From contig JAKBAC010000189.1 in NCBI GenBank assembly GCA_021809365.1, forward strand, positions 1 through 5,701: a stretch of 5,701 nucleotides of DNA, written 5' to 3'. This document shows, piece by piece, positions 4,955 through 5,701 of this stretch. Positions within the stretch are counted from its first letter, which is position 1. Each line of letters starts with the position of its first letter. Made by a program: the position numbers and the translations under genes. This DNA comes from Planctomycetota bacterium (GTDB lineage Bacteria; Planctomycetota; Phycisphaerae; WQYP01). A model generated the notes under the pieces. It did no database searches and was not told the DNA's origin. It saw nothing but the letters and a program-made list of their open reading frames with translations.

Positions 4955-5701
4955 AGCCTTACCAGATTACTCTATTGAAGATGGGGGAAACCCGTGTGCC
5001 GGCGGCGGAACTCTATTGGATGGAGCGGCTGACCGGTTGGGAAGATCTTGTTTTCTGGGCCTTTTTGATTACCGATGGTGAACGCCGGGTTCTTCTGAAC
5101 ACCGGCTTTCCACAAGATCTCTCCGCCTTGCATAAACACTGGACAACTTGGGCCATGGCCGCAACCGGTGAAGTGGGACATGTGCCGGTGGTCAAACCCG
5201 AAAATGGGATTGTGTCGGCGCTGGCGGCGCATGGCATTGATCCGTCGCAAATCGATGATGTGCTTATTACGCCGCTGACGGCCTATGCCACGGGCGGGCT
5301 GGATCAATTTCCCAAGGCGCGGTTTTGGATGTCGCGGCGGGGGTGGCTTGATTTCCATGCCCCGGATCCTGAGGTTCCACAACTGCCACGCCATATCGTC
5401 TTTCCACCGGCGGTGCTGCGCTATCTGGTTATGGAAGCGGCATCCCGCATCCAGTTACTGCCGGATGAGGAGACGGAATTTATTCCCGGCTTGCGCGCAT
5501 GGTTCTGCGGAGGGCATCATCGTTCCAGCATGGTCTATATGGTTCATACTTCGTTGGGTCGCGTGGCGATGACGGATGCCATTTTCACGTACCGCAATTT
5601 TGAGCAGCGCATTGCACTGGGCCTAAGTGAATCCGTGGAGGAGCACCACAAACTTTACGCCCGACTGGCCCGCCAGGCGGATATGATTTTGCCACTTTAC
5701 G
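4951..5701 (+). CDS. MBL-fold (metallo-beta-lactamase superfamily) protein lacking the metal motif, 3' end cut by window
   Basis: The first 250 residues continue past the window edge. The scaffold resembles lactonase-type MBL proteins: VLLNTGFP (47-54, usually VLIDTGF), IDDVLITPL (101-109), TGGLDQFPKARFWMSRRGW (114-132), CGGHHRSS (186-193) and GRVAMTDAIFTYRNFE (203-218). The central motif, normally T-H-x-H-x-D-H, reads T-P-L-T-A-Y-A at 107-113. Of the usual ligands only His189 (or His190) and Asp209 remain, and Tyr250 occupies what looks like the last His position (PLY where PGH is common). The reading frame is intact and the surrounding sequence well preserved, so this is not ordinary decay. 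ATG 4951 overlaps the SDR stop (ATGA); GGAGG at 4931-4935 is rather far away, so translation is probably coupled. Operon position suggests a role in the same pathway as the SDR. It may be a pseudoenzyme, a binding protein or a repurposed hydrolase. Confidence 0.85.
   Translation, partial: MKPYQITLLKMGETRVPAAELYWMERLTGWEDLVFWAFLITDGERRVLLNTGFPQDLSALHKHWTTWAMAATGEVGHVPVVKPENGIVSALAAHGIDPSQIDDVLITPLTAYATGGLDQFPKARFWMSRRGWLDFHAPDPEVPQLPRHIVFPPAVLRYLVMEAASRIQLLPDEETEFIPGLRAWFCGGHHRSSMVYMVHTSLGRVAMTDAIFTYRNFEQRIALGLSESVEEHHKLYARLARQADMILPLY

Noticed and set aside
5269..5301. Frameshift explaining the missing HxHxDH in the MBL gene
   Set aside because: Conserved sequence lies in the same frame directly before and after the motif, so the changes are substitutions.
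4972..5394. 140-codon minus-strand frame opposite the MBL-fold gene
   Set aside because: The plus-strand frame is continuous to the window end, overlaps the SDR stop as an operon gene, and shows MBL-fold landmarks.

Overview
The window looks like chromosomal DNA of a Gram-negative, moderately GC-rich bacterium. An arabinose-5-phosphate isomerase (LPS/Kdo pathway) lies near an McsA-like protein-arginine-kinase activator, and the tRNA-Glu gene has no encoded CCA. McsA together with Kdo synthesis suggests the Planctomycetes/PVC side of the tree. This is an inference from gene content, not from a marker gene.

Left part (1-858). kdsD runs leftward off the window edge from 623. It is divergent from a tRNA-Glu(CTC) gene at 762-834. 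The gap between them holds a plausible sigma70 promoter reading toward the tRNA, a small hairpin, and a perfect 18-bp stem (711-754) that ends seven bases before the tRNA.

Middle (856-2679). Two leftward genes, argD (acetylornithine aminotransferase) then mcsA, are 60 bases apart and probably co-transcribed. They converge on the tRNA with almost no spacer. mcsA starts at TTG behind a strong Shine-Dalgarno, and two of its expected zinc ligands are replaced (Cys to His, Cys to Asp). No mcsB is visible.

Intergenic region (about 2691-3355). There is no credible gene. It is packed with repeats: an exact 56-bp direct repeat in two copies 235 bp apart, a 20-bp perfect palindrome abutting the first copy, purine-rich tracts built from related short words, inverted counterparts of these tracts, and a 2 x 16-bp tandem repeat.

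Right part (3356-5701). A good promoter (TTGACG, 17 bp, TATCAT) drives a compact rightward operon: an IclR-family regulator, a classical SDR dehydrogenase and an MBL-fold protein. The last two genes begin inside the stop codons of their predecessors (TTGA and ATGA overlaps). The arrangement suggests a self-regulated catabolic unit for a small carbonyl/hydroxy compound or lactone; the substrate cannot be read from the sequence. The most unusual feature is the MBL-fold protein: its scaffold is clearly present, but the HxHxDH metal motif reads P-L-T-A-Y-A and the last metal-binding His also appears lost, so it is probably a pseudoenzyme or a repurposed fold. The iclR promoter places transcription initiation essentially on the start codon, implying a leaderless mRNA.
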